Assembly: GCF_026239675.1 (NCBI RefSeq)
Contig: NZ_JAPIVQ010000010.1
Span: 124,001-188,000, forward strand
DNA length: 64,000 nt
Origin: Pedobacter sp. PLR
GTDB taxonomy: Bacteria; Bacteroidota; Bacteroidia; Sphingobacteriales; Sphingobacteriaceae
Reading direction: 5' to 3'
Under the pieces are notes generated by a model that saw only the letters and a list, made by a program, of their open reading frames with translations, made no database searches and had not been told where the DNA came from. Position 1 is the first letter of the stretch. Every line of letters starts with the position of its first letter. Shown here in pieces: positions 17,577 to 26,974 of this stretch. Both the position numbers and the translations under genes were made by a program.

Positions 17577-18617
17577 CTACAGGGTTTTTAACCATTTCGG
17601 ATATTTCTTATCAATCAGATTTACAGGCCATTTACCATACCAGGCATACCCTACCCGTCTTTCCACTTCAATCTCTGCTACTGTTTTTTTAGGAATACTC
17701 TCCCTCCCCATAAAAATAGGCGTATTGGTAGACAGGTCATAAAACCGGGCCCATATCACACCCAATGCGTCCGCTTTCAGCACGCGGTCTTTACCACCGA
17801 CTTGCTTCGGATCACTAATGAATACAAAATCATAGCCGGTAATTTTTGCCTTACCGAACCATTGAATCGCAGACTTTACGGCGCTTATGATCGCGGTAGA
17901 AGGGTTTTTCTGTCGCATTAAGAATTCTACTATCGCAACAGATTCCATGGCTGTCAATGAAACCGGCTCAAAGGCCCGTGCCTGAGCAGGTTTCAGGGTA
18001 TGCTGGTCATATTGCGCACACCATACGGTTGACTTTCCATCCTGGACTACCTGCGTTTTTAAAATGCAGGATATTCCTTTATCAACGGCAACTAAAGCCC
18101 GTTTACGGTCTTCTTCGGACAGTGCCTCAAAGCCTTCTTTTCCTTCTGCCAGATCCTGCAGCACATTCAACACATTGACCATGGCATTGTCGTTGTAAGT
18201 AACTTGTCCGCGGTACAAATGGTGATCCGGGAAATATTGCGGCCAGCCACCGTTCTCATATTGTGCCTTAAAAAGATAGGCAATCCCCTTTTTTACCGCA
18301 GCCAGGTAACGTGGGTTTCTGGTGTTGGTATAGGCTGTGGCCAGATAACGCAATTCTCTTGTCGTTGCTTTGTTGTCAATTGTGGCATCGTCATGCAGGG
18401 AATCTGCCCTAATCTCTAATCGTTGGAGTGTAGAAAGTTCCCGGTTGTAATCAATAGCTACTTTGCCAACTGCTTTCGGCCATCCTCCCACACTACGTTG
18501 ATAAACCAACATTTTTTCTGCTGTACTATCCAAATTTGAAGGGCGCTCGTTGAGGTTCTGCGCAACAGCACAGGAACTCAGCATCACAGCCATAAAAGCG
18601 ATGGTTAATATTTTCAT
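17577..18617 (-). CDS. Pectate lyase, polysaccharide lyase family 10
   Basis: 346 residues with a signal peptide (AFMAVMLSSCAVAQ, cysteine possibly a lipobox). QRSVGGWPKAVG, NGGWPQYFPDHHLYRGQVTY, YNDNAMVNVL and WCAQYDQHTLKP are characteristic of the PL10 alpha/alpha toroid pectate lyases, which cleave polygalacturonan by beta-elimination with Ca2+. The start codon overlaps the GH105 stop by one base (TAATG), so the two are translationally coupled. It generates the unsaturated oligogalacturonides that GH105 enzymes then hydrolyse. Predicted location is periplasm or cell surface. Confidence 0.92.
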   Translation of the reverse strand: MKILTIAFMAVMLSSCAVAQNLNERPSNLDSTAEKMLVYQRSVGGWPKAVGKVAIDYNRELSTLQRLEIRADSLHDDATIDNKATTRELRYLATAYTNTRNPRYLAAVKKGIAYLFKAQYENGGWPQYFPDHHLYRGQVTYNDNAMVNVLNVLQDLAEGKEGFEALSEEDRKRALVAVDKGISCILKTQVVQDGKSTVWCAQYDQHTLKPAQARAFEPVSLTAMESVAIVEFLMRQKNPSTAIISAVKSAIQWFGKAKITGYDFVFISDPKQVGGKDRVLKADALGVIWARFYDLSTNTPIFMGRESIPKKTVAEIEVERRVGYAWYGKWPVNLIDKKYPKWLKTL

Positions 18618-20560
18618 TATTTGTTTGAGGGTAATTGCTTAACCAACCATTGTACCAGATCAGTTGCTGCTGTGAAATTATCGTATCCGGCAGGTAACTT
18701 CCTGCCATCTACATACTCGTTATATAGCCAGGGATCACCAATAACAAAGACCGTTCCTTTGCCGTATTTTGAAATGGCAATGACGTTATTCCCTGCTTTA
18801 TCTTTGACAACCGGAGTTGCAGTATCACTTAACAACAAACTACTAAACTCCTTCACAAACAGCTGTTTTGTATTTTCGAAGATAGAATTTCTTGCAGGTA
18901 CATCGATCCTTGCGGTTTCATATTCGTTCTTGTTGACCCTACCCTTACTGTCTTTGTTAAACTGAATGCCAAAAGGCTTTGCCAGCTGGTTAAAATGATC
19001 CAGCTCGGTGTTGCCTGTATCATTTGCCATCAGTACCAATAACCCTCCTGCTTTAACCCAGGAACTGAGGTCTTTGATGTGAGTAGCACCAATATAATTA
19101 GGTTTTGGGCTTTCTTTTTCGGTATCCGGATCCACGATGATGTATACCGCAGCATTGCTGAGGTTTTTCAAGGTTGGTCCTGCTCCAAGCTCCTTTGTTT
19201 TAAAACCATTTCTTTCAAAAACACCTGCCCACATCGAAAAACCGCCATTTGCGCGTTCTGCCCATTTGTAATGCCAGGAGAGGTCATTTCCACTTTGGTC
19301 TTTCTTAATTTCATGGTTGAAGTAATTGTCCAGCAGCACGGTTTTTCCCTTTCCGGGTTTTGGTGCTAATGCCCATTCCATTTCGTTCGCAGCCAATAAA
19401 AAGGCACCTACACCTTTAGGGTCATTGGTAATCACCGGCTCAGACATATAGTAAGCAAAACTGCCATCGCGGTATGGTTTGCCGCCTAATCCAGACACAC
19501 TAACCGTGCCTTTCAGGCTCACTGTTCCATCACCATTCTGCTCTATAAACACTTTTTCTATTCCACGATAACCTAACTCTGCAACAACAAGATAAGAGTC
19601 TGATAAATCTCCATTCCTTACCCCCTTGGCAAGGCTATAGACAAACATGGAGGAAGCAGAAGCTTCGGGATAATTTCCTTTCGCATCCGGTTGATCCAGA
19701 ATGTCGTACCATAGTCCGGTTTTAGGATCCTGGTACTTTTTGATCGCCACAGCGGTCCTGTTTAAAATCTCCAGGAGTGTCTTTCTTTTTGGATGGTCTT
19801 TAGGGAAATACTCCAGTGCATCAACGAGCGCCATTGCATACCAGCCCATGGCGCGTCCCCAGAAATTTGGCGACTGCCCTGTTACCTGGTTTGCCCATTT
19901 TTGTTCTTTTGATTCATCCCAGCCATGGTACAACAAACCCGTTTTAGGATCCTTGCTATGTTTTTCCATCAGGATGAACTGATTTGCGATATCGTCAAAA
20001 GCGGCCTGGTCATTAACCAATGCCGCATATTCTGCGTAAAAAGGTTGCCCCATGTACAAGCCATCCAGCCACATTTGATGTGGATAGATCTTTTTATGCC
20101 AGAAACCACCCTCTTTAGTTCTTGGATGTCCTTTAAGCTGCTCCCTTAATGCGGTAGCGGCTATAAAATATTTCATCTGACCGGTCACTTTGTATAAAGT
20201 AAGGAGTGAACGGCCATTTTTAATATGGTCAATATTATAGTCCTGAGGCTTGTAGCGTTGAATAAGGCCTTCTTTGGTGACAAAAAAGTCCATACTTTTC
20301 TGCATGTACTTAAAATATTCGCCTTTTCCGGTTCTTTTCCAAAGCCCGTCAATTCCTTCCAGGATCACGCCCTGATCATAAGCCCATTTAACCGGCTTAG
20401 GCTGCTCAGGATTGAGGTTTAATGAGTCTGCCCATATTTCCATCACTTTAGCCGCCATACGCTCTGAGAGCGGCTTATCTGACTGTGCATAGGCTACAGA
20501 AGAGCAGCTTGCCTGTAGAACCAGCAAAGCTACCGCAGTATTTATCCAGGTTATTTTCAT
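18617..20560 (-). CDS. GH105 unsaturated glucuronyl/rhamnogalacturonyl hydrolase with C-terminal DUF4350-like domain
   Basis: 647 residues, signal peptide at the N-terminus. Residues about 30-385 form a GH105 barrel. NIDHIKNGRSLL and PHQMWLDGLYMGQPFYAEY carry the two expected catalytic aspartates, and NFWGRAMGWYAMALVDAL is a family hallmark. Residues about 400-645 form a second domain (LLDNYFNHEI, then WVKAGGLLVLMANDT, then FVIGDPWLYNEY) resembling glutamine-amidotransferase-fold DUF4350 modules. The enzyme removes unsaturated uronic acids from lyase products, giving 5-keto-4-deoxyuronate. It is encoded directly before the PL10 lyase. The upstream 132 bp holds only a small palindrome (AATTAAGCTTAATT, 20645-20658). 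Confidence 0.9.
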   Translation of the reverse strand: MKITWINTAVALLVLQASCSSVAYAQSDKPLSERMAAKVMEIWADSLNLNPEQPKPVKWAYDQGVILEGIDGLWKRTGKGEYFKYMQKSMDFFVTKEGLIQRYKPQDYNIDHIKNGRSLLTLYKVTGQMKYFIAATALREQLKGHPRTKEGGFWHKKIYPHQMWLDGLYMGQPFYAEYAALVNDQAAFDDIANQFILMEKHSKDPKTGLLYHGWDESKEQKWANQVTGQSPNFWGRAMGWYAMALVDALEYFPKDHPKRKTLLEILNRTAVAIKKYQDPKTGLWYDILDQPDAKGNYPEASASSMFVYSLAKGVRNGDLSDSYLVVAELGYRGIEKVFIEQNGDGTVSLKGTVSVSGLGGKPYRDGSFAYYMSEPVITNDPKGVGAFLLAANEMEWALAPKPGKGKTVLLDNYFNHEIKKDQSGNDLSWHYKWAERANGGFSMWAGVFERNGFKTKELGAGPTLKNLSNAAVYIIVDPDTEKESPKPNYIGATHIKDLSSWVKAGGLLVLMANDTGNTELDHFNQLAKPFGIQFNKDSKGRVNKNEYETARIDVPARNSIFENTKQLFVKEFSSLLLSDTATPVVKDKAGNNVIAISKYGKGTVFVIGDPWLYNEYVDGRKLPAGYDNFTAATDLVQWLVKQLPSNK

Positions 20561-20692
20561 TTTGTTTCTTTAATCAGGTACAAGCTTATTTCCAAACCCC
20601 CGGGTAAAAATCACATAACAGAATTAAAACCAAATACTTAAAACAATTAAGCTTAATTTTTAATCCAACATATGCGATCCATCCGGCGCTTA

Positions 20693-22378
20693 TTATTTCT
20701 TCATTTCGAGTACCGCAGACTTAGCCCCATGCGTAAATTCCGAGATCCCTTTTGCTTTACCAGTGGCCGTACCAGAGATTTTAAGGTCTTTATTCTGGTC
20801 GCCGGAAACGCGTATCAGCAGTTCTGCATTCGTATAGTCGATATTGTCAAAAAAGATCGATTTCCCGTTTTGCACATACAGTAATGGCTTTGCTTTAGGA
20901 ATGTCCAGGTGTGCATTTGTCAAATGAATATTTTTAGCTTCCTGAATGTCTACACCTTCATCGGCTTTGATCACCAGATTATCCAGATAGATGTCAGAAA
21001 TACTCATTTCCGGCAATCCACGAACGAATACTGCTTTGGCAGCTCCATCACAAACGACATTCTGGATATAAAACTTCCTGAAAACAGGTGTCTCCTCAGT
21101 CACAGGCAGTAATTCTACTTTAGGCGCTTCGCGCTGCTCTCCCGTTAGAGGAACCGGATCAACCGCAGCATAGTACATATCAAAAAGAATGGCCTCGCCG
21201 GCAATGTCTTTCATATTGATGTTTTTAGCATAGATGTTTTCTACCACACCGCCTCTTCCTCTGGTTGTTTTAAAACGCAGACCGATGTCTGTGCCAATGA
21301 AAGTACAATCAGAGATGAAGATATTTTTAGCACCGCCTGACATTTCACTGCCGATTACAAAACCGCCATGGGCATGGTAAACGGTACTATTTCTGATGAT
21401 CACATTTTCGGTAGGCACTCCACGTTCCCTTCCTGCAGCATCACGACCGGATTTAATACAAATCCCGTCATCACCAACATCGAAAGTACTTCCTTCAATC
21501 AGCACATTTTTACAGGACTCAATGTCTATCCCGTCTCCGTTTTGTGCATACCATGGGTTTTTAACATATACATTTCTAACAGTTATATCCTCACTCATTA
21601 ATGGGTGAAGGTTCCACGCCGGAGAGTTTTGAAAGGTTACTCCTTCCAGTAAAACCTGCTTACAACGGTACAATACCATTAGATTAGGTCGTAAGAAATC
21701 CTTGATACTTTCATAGAATTCCGGCGTTTTCTCTGCACTGATTTTTCCTGGATCTTTCATTTTTGATCCTTTAAGCGTTAAAGCAGAAGGATACCAGATT
21801 TTCTTGTCTTCAGACACTAAACCGCCCGAAGCCAGTAATTTCTTCCACTGGCTTTCTGTTAATTTATCTTTTTTGACCATTCTCCAGGCATCACCAGCAC
21901 CATCAATGATTCCGAAACCGGTTATTGCAATATTTACCTCGTTATTTGCCCAGATTGGCGATTGATTGCGCATCTGCGAAAGTCCTTCCCAGTTTCCTTT
22001 CACCAGTTCATATTGCCTGAAGTCTTTGCTAAACTGTAACAGGGAGTTTTTCTGTAGGTGAAGATTCACATTACTTTTCAACTCCACAGGACCTGTCAGC
22101 CATAATCCCGCAGGAATAACGACTACACCGCCACCTTTTTTGCTCATCGCCTGAATGGCCGAATTGATGCTTTTAGTGTTTAGTGTGATGCCGTCATTTT
22201 TGGCTCCATAGCTAAGAATATTGATGGTGTCTTTTTTAAACTGCGTTCCTTTTACTTTCGGTAGGTTATCAAAGGAATATTGCTGCGCTTTGGTTGATCC
22301 CTGTCCTTTTGAAACCATAGGGTTCCATAACAAAAGGGAAAAAGACAAAGTCCATAGCATAGGGGTAATTTTGCTCAT
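20693..22378 (-). CDS. Polygalacturonase-type glycoside hydrolase, GH28
   Basis: 561 residues with signal peptide (cleavage near SKGQ). ITGFGIIDGAGDAW marks the start of the right-handed beta-helix. NGDGIDIESC (about residue 280), VGDDGICIKSGRD (about 297) and HGGFVIGSEMSGG (about 335) supply the three catalytic aspartates and the histidine of GH28. The length and the insertion at residues 170-230 are like bacterial exo-acting polygalacturonases or rhamnogalacturonan-active members. It hydrolyses pectic backbone in the periplasm or at the surface. It is a separate transcription unit headed by module B. Confidence 0.92.
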   Translation of the reverse strand: MSKITPMLWTLSFSLLLWNPMVSKGQGSTKAQQYSFDNLPKVKGTQFKKDTINILSYGAKNDGITLNTKSINSAIQAMSKKGGGVVVIPAGLWLTGPVELKSNVNLHLQKNSLLQFSKDFRQYELVKGNWEGLSQMRNQSPIWANNEVNIAITGFGIIDGAGDAWRMVKKDKLTESQWKKLLASGGLVSEDKKIWYPSALTLKGSKMKDPGKISAEKTPEFYESIKDFLRPNLMVLYRCKQVLLEGVTFQNSPAWNLHPLMSEDITVRNVYVKNPWYAQNGDGIDIESCKNVLIEGSTFDVGDDGICIKSGRDAAGRERGVPTENVIIRNSTVYHAHGGFVIGSEMSGGAKNIFISDCTFIGTDIGLRFKTTRGRGGVVENIYAKNINMKDIAGEAILFDMYYAAVDPVPLTGEQREAPKVELLPVTEETPVFRKFYIQNVVCDGAAKAVFVRGLPEMSISDIYLDNLVIKADEGVDIQEAKNIHLTNAHLDIPKAKPLLYVQNGKSIFFDNIDYTNAELLIRVSGDQNKDLKISGTATGKAKGISEFTHGAKSAVLEMKK

Positions 22379-22435
22379 ACAAGGCTGGTTTAGGTATCTT
22401 AAATATATTTGGTTACCGCTGTTTCCAGCTGGTAC

Positions 22436-22502
22436 ACAATTCTACATAGTTTTGTGAGAGAATAAAACAAAAGCGCTCAAAATAACTGCGCAATCGTTCC
22501 CG
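22436..22502 (-). promoter_or_regulatory. Pectin regulon module B, upstream of the GH28 gene
   Basis: ACAATTCTACAT (22436-22447), 39 bp, then TGCGCAATCGTT (22487-22498) followed by CCCG. The spacing is identical to modules A and C, and the orientation toward the minus-strand gene is the same. The AACGTT seen in A and C is absent here. The outer element ends 2 bp after the GH43 stop codon, so the whole module fits in the gap between GH43 and GH28. A TTG lies 23 bp before the TAGAATTG box. Confidence 0.75.
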
Positions 22503-22504
22503 TA

Positions 22505-24274
22505 TTACTGAGCTGCTTCCACACGGAACCAATCAACATCGGCATAACCGGAATCATTGCTTTTTCCTTTTTTAACGGCAAACAGCCCCATTTTAGCACC
22601 GATCCATTGTCCTTCTTCCGCGGGAAAAGACCCTGGAATGGAGGTGTAATCCGATCCATCAAGGCTATAGCTAAAAGTACAAAGTGCACCCTTTCCTACT
22701 TTAACACGCAAATACACTTCCCCTGCTTGCTCTTTCCAGTCTGTAATCGTGATTTCCTGTTCCTTTTTTCCTTTAGCAGCACCTATACATGTGGTATAAA
22801 CTAAGGATACCTGTCCGTTTTTACTTTTTAAAGCAAGATTAGCATAGCTTCTGCCCATGACAATTAATCCTGCTTTTTCCTCTTCCAACTTCAGATTAGG
22901 ACTGAATTTCATTTTAACAGTAGCCATAAACTCTTCCGCAGGGAATTTTTGCAGGAGCAGATTTGGCACTTCCCAGTAACTGTTCATCTCTTCGGGAGCT
23001 TGTTGCGTAAAAAGTCTTAGGCTTCCTTTTGCAGGGTTCATAATAGCCCAGGTGGCTTCCGGATTGGCCTGCCATTGCCATTGAAGGCCCATACTGTTTT
23101 CATTAAATTCGTCACTTTCTGCGGGTGTGAGGATTTGAAAAACCTTAGCCATAGCCGGCTTTTTGTATTCAGATACGGGAGTACCTACTCCTGTTCCCGC
23201 TGGATCCAATCCGATGACCGGCCAATCTTTGACCCATTTCATAGGTTGTAAATGTACCACCCGGCCATAAGGGCCTTTATCCTGAAAATGCAGGAACCAA
23301 TCTTCTCCCCCGGGTGTATCAACCCAGGCACCCTGATGTGGACCGTTTACCAGGGATTTCCCCTGATCCATCACTACCTTTCTTTCATAAGGACCATAGA
23401 TGTTTTTAGAACGTAGTACGAGTTGCCATCCGGTAGCTACGCCGCCTGCCGGAGCAAACAGGTAATAGTATCCGTTACGTTTATAAAATTTGGGCCCCTC
23501 GATGGTCGGATCTTCCTCATGACCATCATAAACCAGTTGCCCCTGATCTATCGCCTGATCTCCGGCCTCATTCAGCCTTTTAACCGCCAGGACACTTTTA
23601 ATTCCCGCCCTGCTGCCTGCATAGGCATAAGCCAGATAAACTTTACCATCCTCATCCCAAAACGGACAAGGGTCAATCAGTCCTTTTCCTTCGGCCACCA
23701 TAACTGGTGCAGACCATTTGCCGGCCGGATCCTTTGCTTTAATCAGGTAGATTCCGAAATCCGGATCCGGGTAATAGATATAAAACTCTCCTTTATGAAA
23801 ACGAATGGCAGGTGCCCATACGCCATTACCGTGCTGAGTCTTAGAGAAATGAGCTTCAGGAATTTGTCGGGTTAAGGCATGGCCGATAATTGACCAGTTC
23901 ACCAGATCTTTGGAGTGTAGGATCGGGATTCCGGGAACACCATCAAAACTAGAGGCAATCATATAAAAATCATCACCCACTCTGATCGCGTCAGGATCTG
24001 AATAATCGGCATTCAATACCGGATTTTTATACTTTCCATTACCAAGATCGGCCACCCAGACTTTACTGATGGCGGACTTATTAAGCATTGAATTTCCGTT
24101 TAAATCCTTCCGGAGTTGTGCATTTGCATATCCTCCACAGAAGAACAAACTACCCAGCCATAGACTTCCTATCCATAAACGGGTAATCCCTGTCTGCTTA
24201 ACCATTGTGGTTTCTTTAGCTACTGCTGATTGTTTAACTACTGCTGATCGTTTAACTATTGTTCCGGCTTCCAT
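22505..24274 (-). CDS. GH43 arabinofuranosidase/xylosidase with C-terminal beta-sandwich
   Basis: 589 residues if the ATG at 24274 is used. Another ATG at 24208 gives a cleaner signal peptide (MVKQTGITRLW to GGYANAQ). The GH43 five-bladed propeller starts at YKNPVLNADYSDPDAIRVGD, where the Asp after YS is the base. EEDPTIEGPKFYKRNGYYYL carries the acid glutamate. Residues about 385-585 are a concanavalin-like C-terminal domain (beta-xylosidase C-terminal type). It probably trims arabinose or xylose side chains from pectin. It is the last gene of the susC operon and overlaps the upstream pectinesterase gene by 19 bp under the long start. Confidence 0.88.
   Translation of the reverse strand: MEAGTIVKRSAVVKQSAVAKETTMVKQTGITRLWIGSLWLGSLFFCGGYANAQLRKDLNGNSMLNKSAISKVWVADLGNGKYKNPVLNADYSDPDAIRVGDDFYMIASSFDGVPGIPILHSKDLVNWSIIGHALTRQIPEAHFSKTQHGNGVWAPAIRFHKGEFYIYYPDPDFGIYLIKAKDPAGKWSAPVMVAEGKGLIDPCPFWDEDGKVYLAYAYAGSRAGIKSVLAVKRLNEAGDQAIDQGQLVYDGHEEDPTIEGPKFYKRNGYYYLFAPAGGVATGWQLVLRSKNIYGPYERKVVMDQGKSLVNGPHQGAWVDTPGGEDWFLHFQDKGPYGRVVHLQPMKWVKDWPVIGLDPAGTGVGTPVSEYKKPAMAKVFQILTPAESDEFNENSMGLQWQWQANPEATWAIMNPAKGSLRLFTQQAPEEMNSYWEVPNLLLQKFPAEEFMATVKMKFSPNLKLEEEKAGLIVMGRSYANLALKSKNGQVSLVYTTCIGAAKGKKEQEITITDWKEQAGEVYLRVKVGKGALCTFSYSLDGSDYTSIPGSFPAEEGQWIGAKMGLFAVKKGKSNDSGYADVDWFRVEAAQ
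24208..24274 (-). repeat. Short tandem repeats at the GH43 gene 5' end
   Basis: Read on the minus strand, two near-identical 18-bp units (TAAACGATCAGCAGTAGT and TAAACAATCAGCAGTAGC) follow each other, with a more degenerate third copy. They encode repeated VKxSAV-like hexapeptides before the second ATG. The region overlaps the end of the upstream pectinesterase gene. Confidence 0.6.
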
Positions 24275-25254
24275 AAACTTTTTCCTGAAAATATCTTGAT
24301 TAATGTATAGGCTTTAACTTCTTTCTTAGACAATTGCTTTGACCATGGGATTCTTGCTGTAGTTGCTCCACCTGGTCCTTTAGAACCGTATTCCGCATAA
24401 AAACTGGTCTTATGATTGTCGTTCGCATTCCAGGCAGACCAGCCCGCAGGCAAGATATGCGAACCCATTTCTGTGTTTATAAATACGGTATTGGCATAGG
24501 GCCGCCAGGGCCTGCCGAGATAAACTTTTGTGATGCCGGGGGATGCAGTCAGCTCACAATCCAGGAACACAAAACCATAAGGTTGTGCCGGAGTCGTTGA
24601 AGCTGCTGTGAGGTAAGAATTCCTTTTGCTGTGGATATGGCAACGTTCAAAGACTACTGTCGCCGCCCCAAAGATGAAATCGGTGGTTCCTTCTATATAG
24701 CAATCCACATAATACTGTCTGCTGGTATCTACAGCAGGAAACAGCGTATCCTGATTCCCGGTTATCCGGCAATTCTTAACCAGCATACGATCTCCTTCTG
24801 CATGAAGCGCGACTGCTTGTCCAACCGGACCAGCAGTATTTTCAATGGTCAGGTTCTCTGCCCTGAAATCATTCCCCTGCACCAGTAACGTATAGGAATT
24901 GAAAGTATTGATTCCTGCTTTGCCTGAATAATCCCCGTTAGAGATCACAGTCTGCTCTTTATCTTCTCCGAGAAGAAACACTTTTGTTTTCCAGGAGGGT
25001 ACGACTAGTTTCTCTTTGTACACTCCCTTTTTGATGTGGATGGTGACTACGGGAACTGAGAAATCGCGGACGGCATTAATTGCAGCCTGAATAGATTGAA
25101 AGTCCCCGCTTCCATCTTTACTTACCGTAAAAGAGGCCGGAAAGGTTTGACTAACCTGAGCCGGGGTGTTTTGGCCAGCAGTGTTTTGAGCTATTGTCCG
25201 AAAACACGCTCCCAACAACATCAGGAACAATATTAACTTTTTGCTGGTATCCAT
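24256..25254 (-). CDS. Pectin methylesterase, CE8 (first copy)
   Basis: 332 residues with a signal peptide. FTVSKDGSGDFQSIQAAINA opens the beta-helix. GPVGQAVALHAEGDR (Gln), CRITGNQDTLF (Gln and Asp), TDFIFGAATVVFE (Asp) and VYLGRPWRPYANTVF (Arg, Trp) are the five conserved pectinesterase motifs with all catalytic residues. It demethylates homogalacturonan so that PL10 and GH28 can act. It overlaps the upstream CE8 copy by 22 bp. A non-conserved linker of about 20 residues rich in Q, T and A follows the signal peptide. Confidence 0.94.
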   Translation of the reverse strand: MDTSKKLILFLMLLGACFRTIAQNTAGQNTPAQVSQTFPASFTVSKDGSGDFQSIQAAINAVRDFSVPVVTIHIKKGVYKEKLVVPSWKTKVFLLGEDKEQTVISNGDYSGKAGINTFNSYTLLVQGNDFRAENLTIENTAGPVGQAVALHAEGDRMLVKNCRITGNQDTLFPAVDTSRQYYVDCYIEGTTDFIFGAATVVFERCHIHSKRNSYLTAASTTPAQPYGFVFLDCELTASPGITKVYLGRPWRPYANTVFINTEMGSHILPAGWSAWNANDNHKTSFYAEYGSKGPGGATTARIPWSKQLSKKEVKAYTLIKIFSGKSLWKPEQ

Positions 25255-26189
25255 CCTTTAAATATCTTTTCTAGTGTATAATCCGCAGCTTCCTGATCAT
25301 TTAGTTGCTTCGCCCAGCTCACTCTTTTTCCTGGAGTACTGCCAATTCCTTTGTTCTGGTACTCCGCATAAAAAGCAGTTTGCTCATTGCTGGTTTTACC
25401 CCAGTTGTTCCAGCCTTCTGCTTTAATCATTTCACCAAGGTCACAATTCAAAAAAACTGCTTGTGAATATGGACGCCAGGGTCTCCCCAGGTAAACGGAT
25501 TGTGCAGGCGCAGTTCCTGTAATTTTACAGTTCAAAAATACATAGCCATGTTTTACAGAATCCGGTGCCGAGGAAGCAGTTACAAAACCCGGTTGTTTAC
25601 AGAATAGCTCACAATCTTCAAAGACAGCGGTGGCTGATCCGAAGATGAAATCTACCGTTCCGCTAATGAAGCAGTGGTAAAAGTATTGCTTGCTTCCGGG
25701 ACCATAAGTATACAGCGTATCCTGAAAGCCTAACATCCTGCAATTCAAAAAGCTGGCTTTGTCTCCGGCTATCCATAATGCCACGGCCTGACCTACCGGG
25801 CCAGCCGTGTTTTCAAAGGTGATGTTCTTAGCGGTAAAGTCATCGCCATAAATGTAGAATCCGGAAGAACCGGAGGTTCCCATTTCTTCGCCAAAGCGGT
25901 TCTTCTTTTGCGCGTAATCGTCGTAAAAAAGAATGGTCTTCTCCACACTTTCTCCGATCATCGTCACCATCTTTTTGGAGGCCGACAGGTTTAACTTCTC
26001 TTTATAGCGTCCGTTTTTAATAAAAATAGTAGTGGTTACTTTTCTAAAATCAGGAACGGCATTGATTGCTTCCTGAACCGTTTTAAAATCACCGCTTCCA
26101 TCCTGAGCAACCACCAACGTTTTATCTTGTGCTTTTAACTGTCCCGGGCCTAAAAGACCAAAAACAGCGAGCCATAATATCATTTTCAT
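25233..26189 (-). CDS. Pectin methylesterase, CE8 (second copy)
   Basis: 318 residues, signal peptide ending near LKAQ. LVVAQDGSGDFKTVQEAINA, GPVGQAVALWIAGDK, GFQDTLYTYG, VDFIFGSATAVFEDC and YLGRPWRPYSQAVF give a complete set of CE8 motifs. It is a paralogue of the next gene downstream (24256-25254), with clear divergence between the motifs. Its start overlaps the stop of the upstream CE12 gene by 4 bp (ATGA), so the genes are tightly coupled. The two copies may prefer different methylation patterns or be placed in different compartments; this is inference. Confidence 0.94.
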   Translation of the reverse strand: MKMILWLAVFGLLGPGQLKAQDKTLVVAQDGSGDFKTVQEAINAVPDFRKVTTTIFIKNGRYKEKLNLSASKKMVTMIGESVEKTILFYDDYAQKKNRFGEEMGTSGSSGFYIYGDDFTAKNITFENTAGPVGQAVALWIAGDKASFLNCRMLGFQDTLYTYGPGSKQYFYHCFISGTVDFIFGSATAVFEDCELFCKQPGFVTASSAPDSVKHGYVFLNCKITGTAPAQSVYLGRPWRPYSQAVFLNCDLGEMIKAEGWNNWGKTSNEQTAFYAEYQNKGIGSTPGKRVSWAKQLNDQEAADYTLEKIFKGWIPAKS

Positions 26190-26971
26190 TTCTTTGTTGC
26201 TTTAGGTTGTACGATATAATTACACAAATCCAATTGCTGCTTTTTCATTTCTGAAAGCACAAGCTGGGCGATTTTCCTGGCTCCAAACTCATTAAAATGA
26301 GTATTGTCTTTTTTACCTTCCGGATAATTCGGATGAACACCAGGTTCCAGCTGCATAAACAGTTTTTTAGCGGCCAATGGACCCATTTTTTCATACATCG
26401 CCCTGCTGTCTCTATCAAGATCAATCAGGGGGACATCATACGCTTTCGCTACTTCATATACCGCAGCGGTATATTCCGTATGCGTTTCTTTTGCATGATC
26501 GCTTTTATCGAAACTCAATCTGGATACCGGAGTAATGAGCACAGGAATGGCATTTTTCGCCCTACTTTCTTTGATAAACCTGGCAAGGTTAGTCTTGTAA
26601 TCTGCTACAGAAGTGTAGCGCTCTTTATATTTCTCTCCTTTAGCGGCATCATTGTGACCAAACTGAATCAGCACATAATCACCTTTACTTAAGCTATCCG
26701 ATACATTTGACCATCGTTTTTCTGCGATGAACGTTCTGGTACTCCTTCCTCCTTTTGCGCGGTTATTCAGTTCCACATCAGCGGTAAAAAAACCGGCAAA
26801 GGGCATTCCCCATCCTGTTAAGGGCGCTCTGGAACTTTCATAATCACACATTGTGGAATCACCAATCATCCAGACCTTTATTGGCGTTTGCCCGTTTATA
26901 AAAGCAGTACATAAACAGACTAAGCCAACTGCAACTATCTTTAACTTTCTAAATTGAGTGATTTGCATCAT
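26186..26971 (-). CDS. Rhamnogalacturonan acetylesterase, CE12 (first copy)
   Basis: 261 residues, SGNH hydrolase. VWMIGDSTMCDYES has the nucleophile serine (block I). LNNRAKGGRSTRTFI has the block II glycine. YVLIQFGHNDAAKG is block III (GHND). KKDNTHFNEFGA has the Asp-x-x-His pair. It removes acetyl groups from rhamnogalacturonan or galacturonan in the periplasm. A signal peptide (VGLVCLCTAFINGQ) is present. It lies 3 bp after the other CE12 gene and overlaps the CE8 gene downstream. Confidence 0.92.
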   Translation of the reverse strand: MMQITQFRKLKIVAVGLVCLCTAFINGQTPIKVWMIGDSTMCDYESSRAPLTGWGMPFAGFFTADVELNNRAKGGRSTRTFIAEKRWSNVSDSLSKGDYVLIQFGHNDAAKGEKYKERYTSVADYKTNLARFIKESRAKNAIPVLITPVSRLSFDKSDHAKETHTEYTAAVYEVAKAYDVPLIDLDRDSRAMYEKMGPLAAKKLFMQLEPGVHPNYPEGKKDNTHFNEFGARKIAQLVLSEMKKQQLDLCNYIVQPKATKK

Positions 26972-26974
26972 TTC

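Noticed and set aside
23423-23875. 150-codon open frame antisense to the GH43 gene
   Set aside because: It lies opposite well-conserved GH43 catalytic motifs and has no recognisable features of its own.
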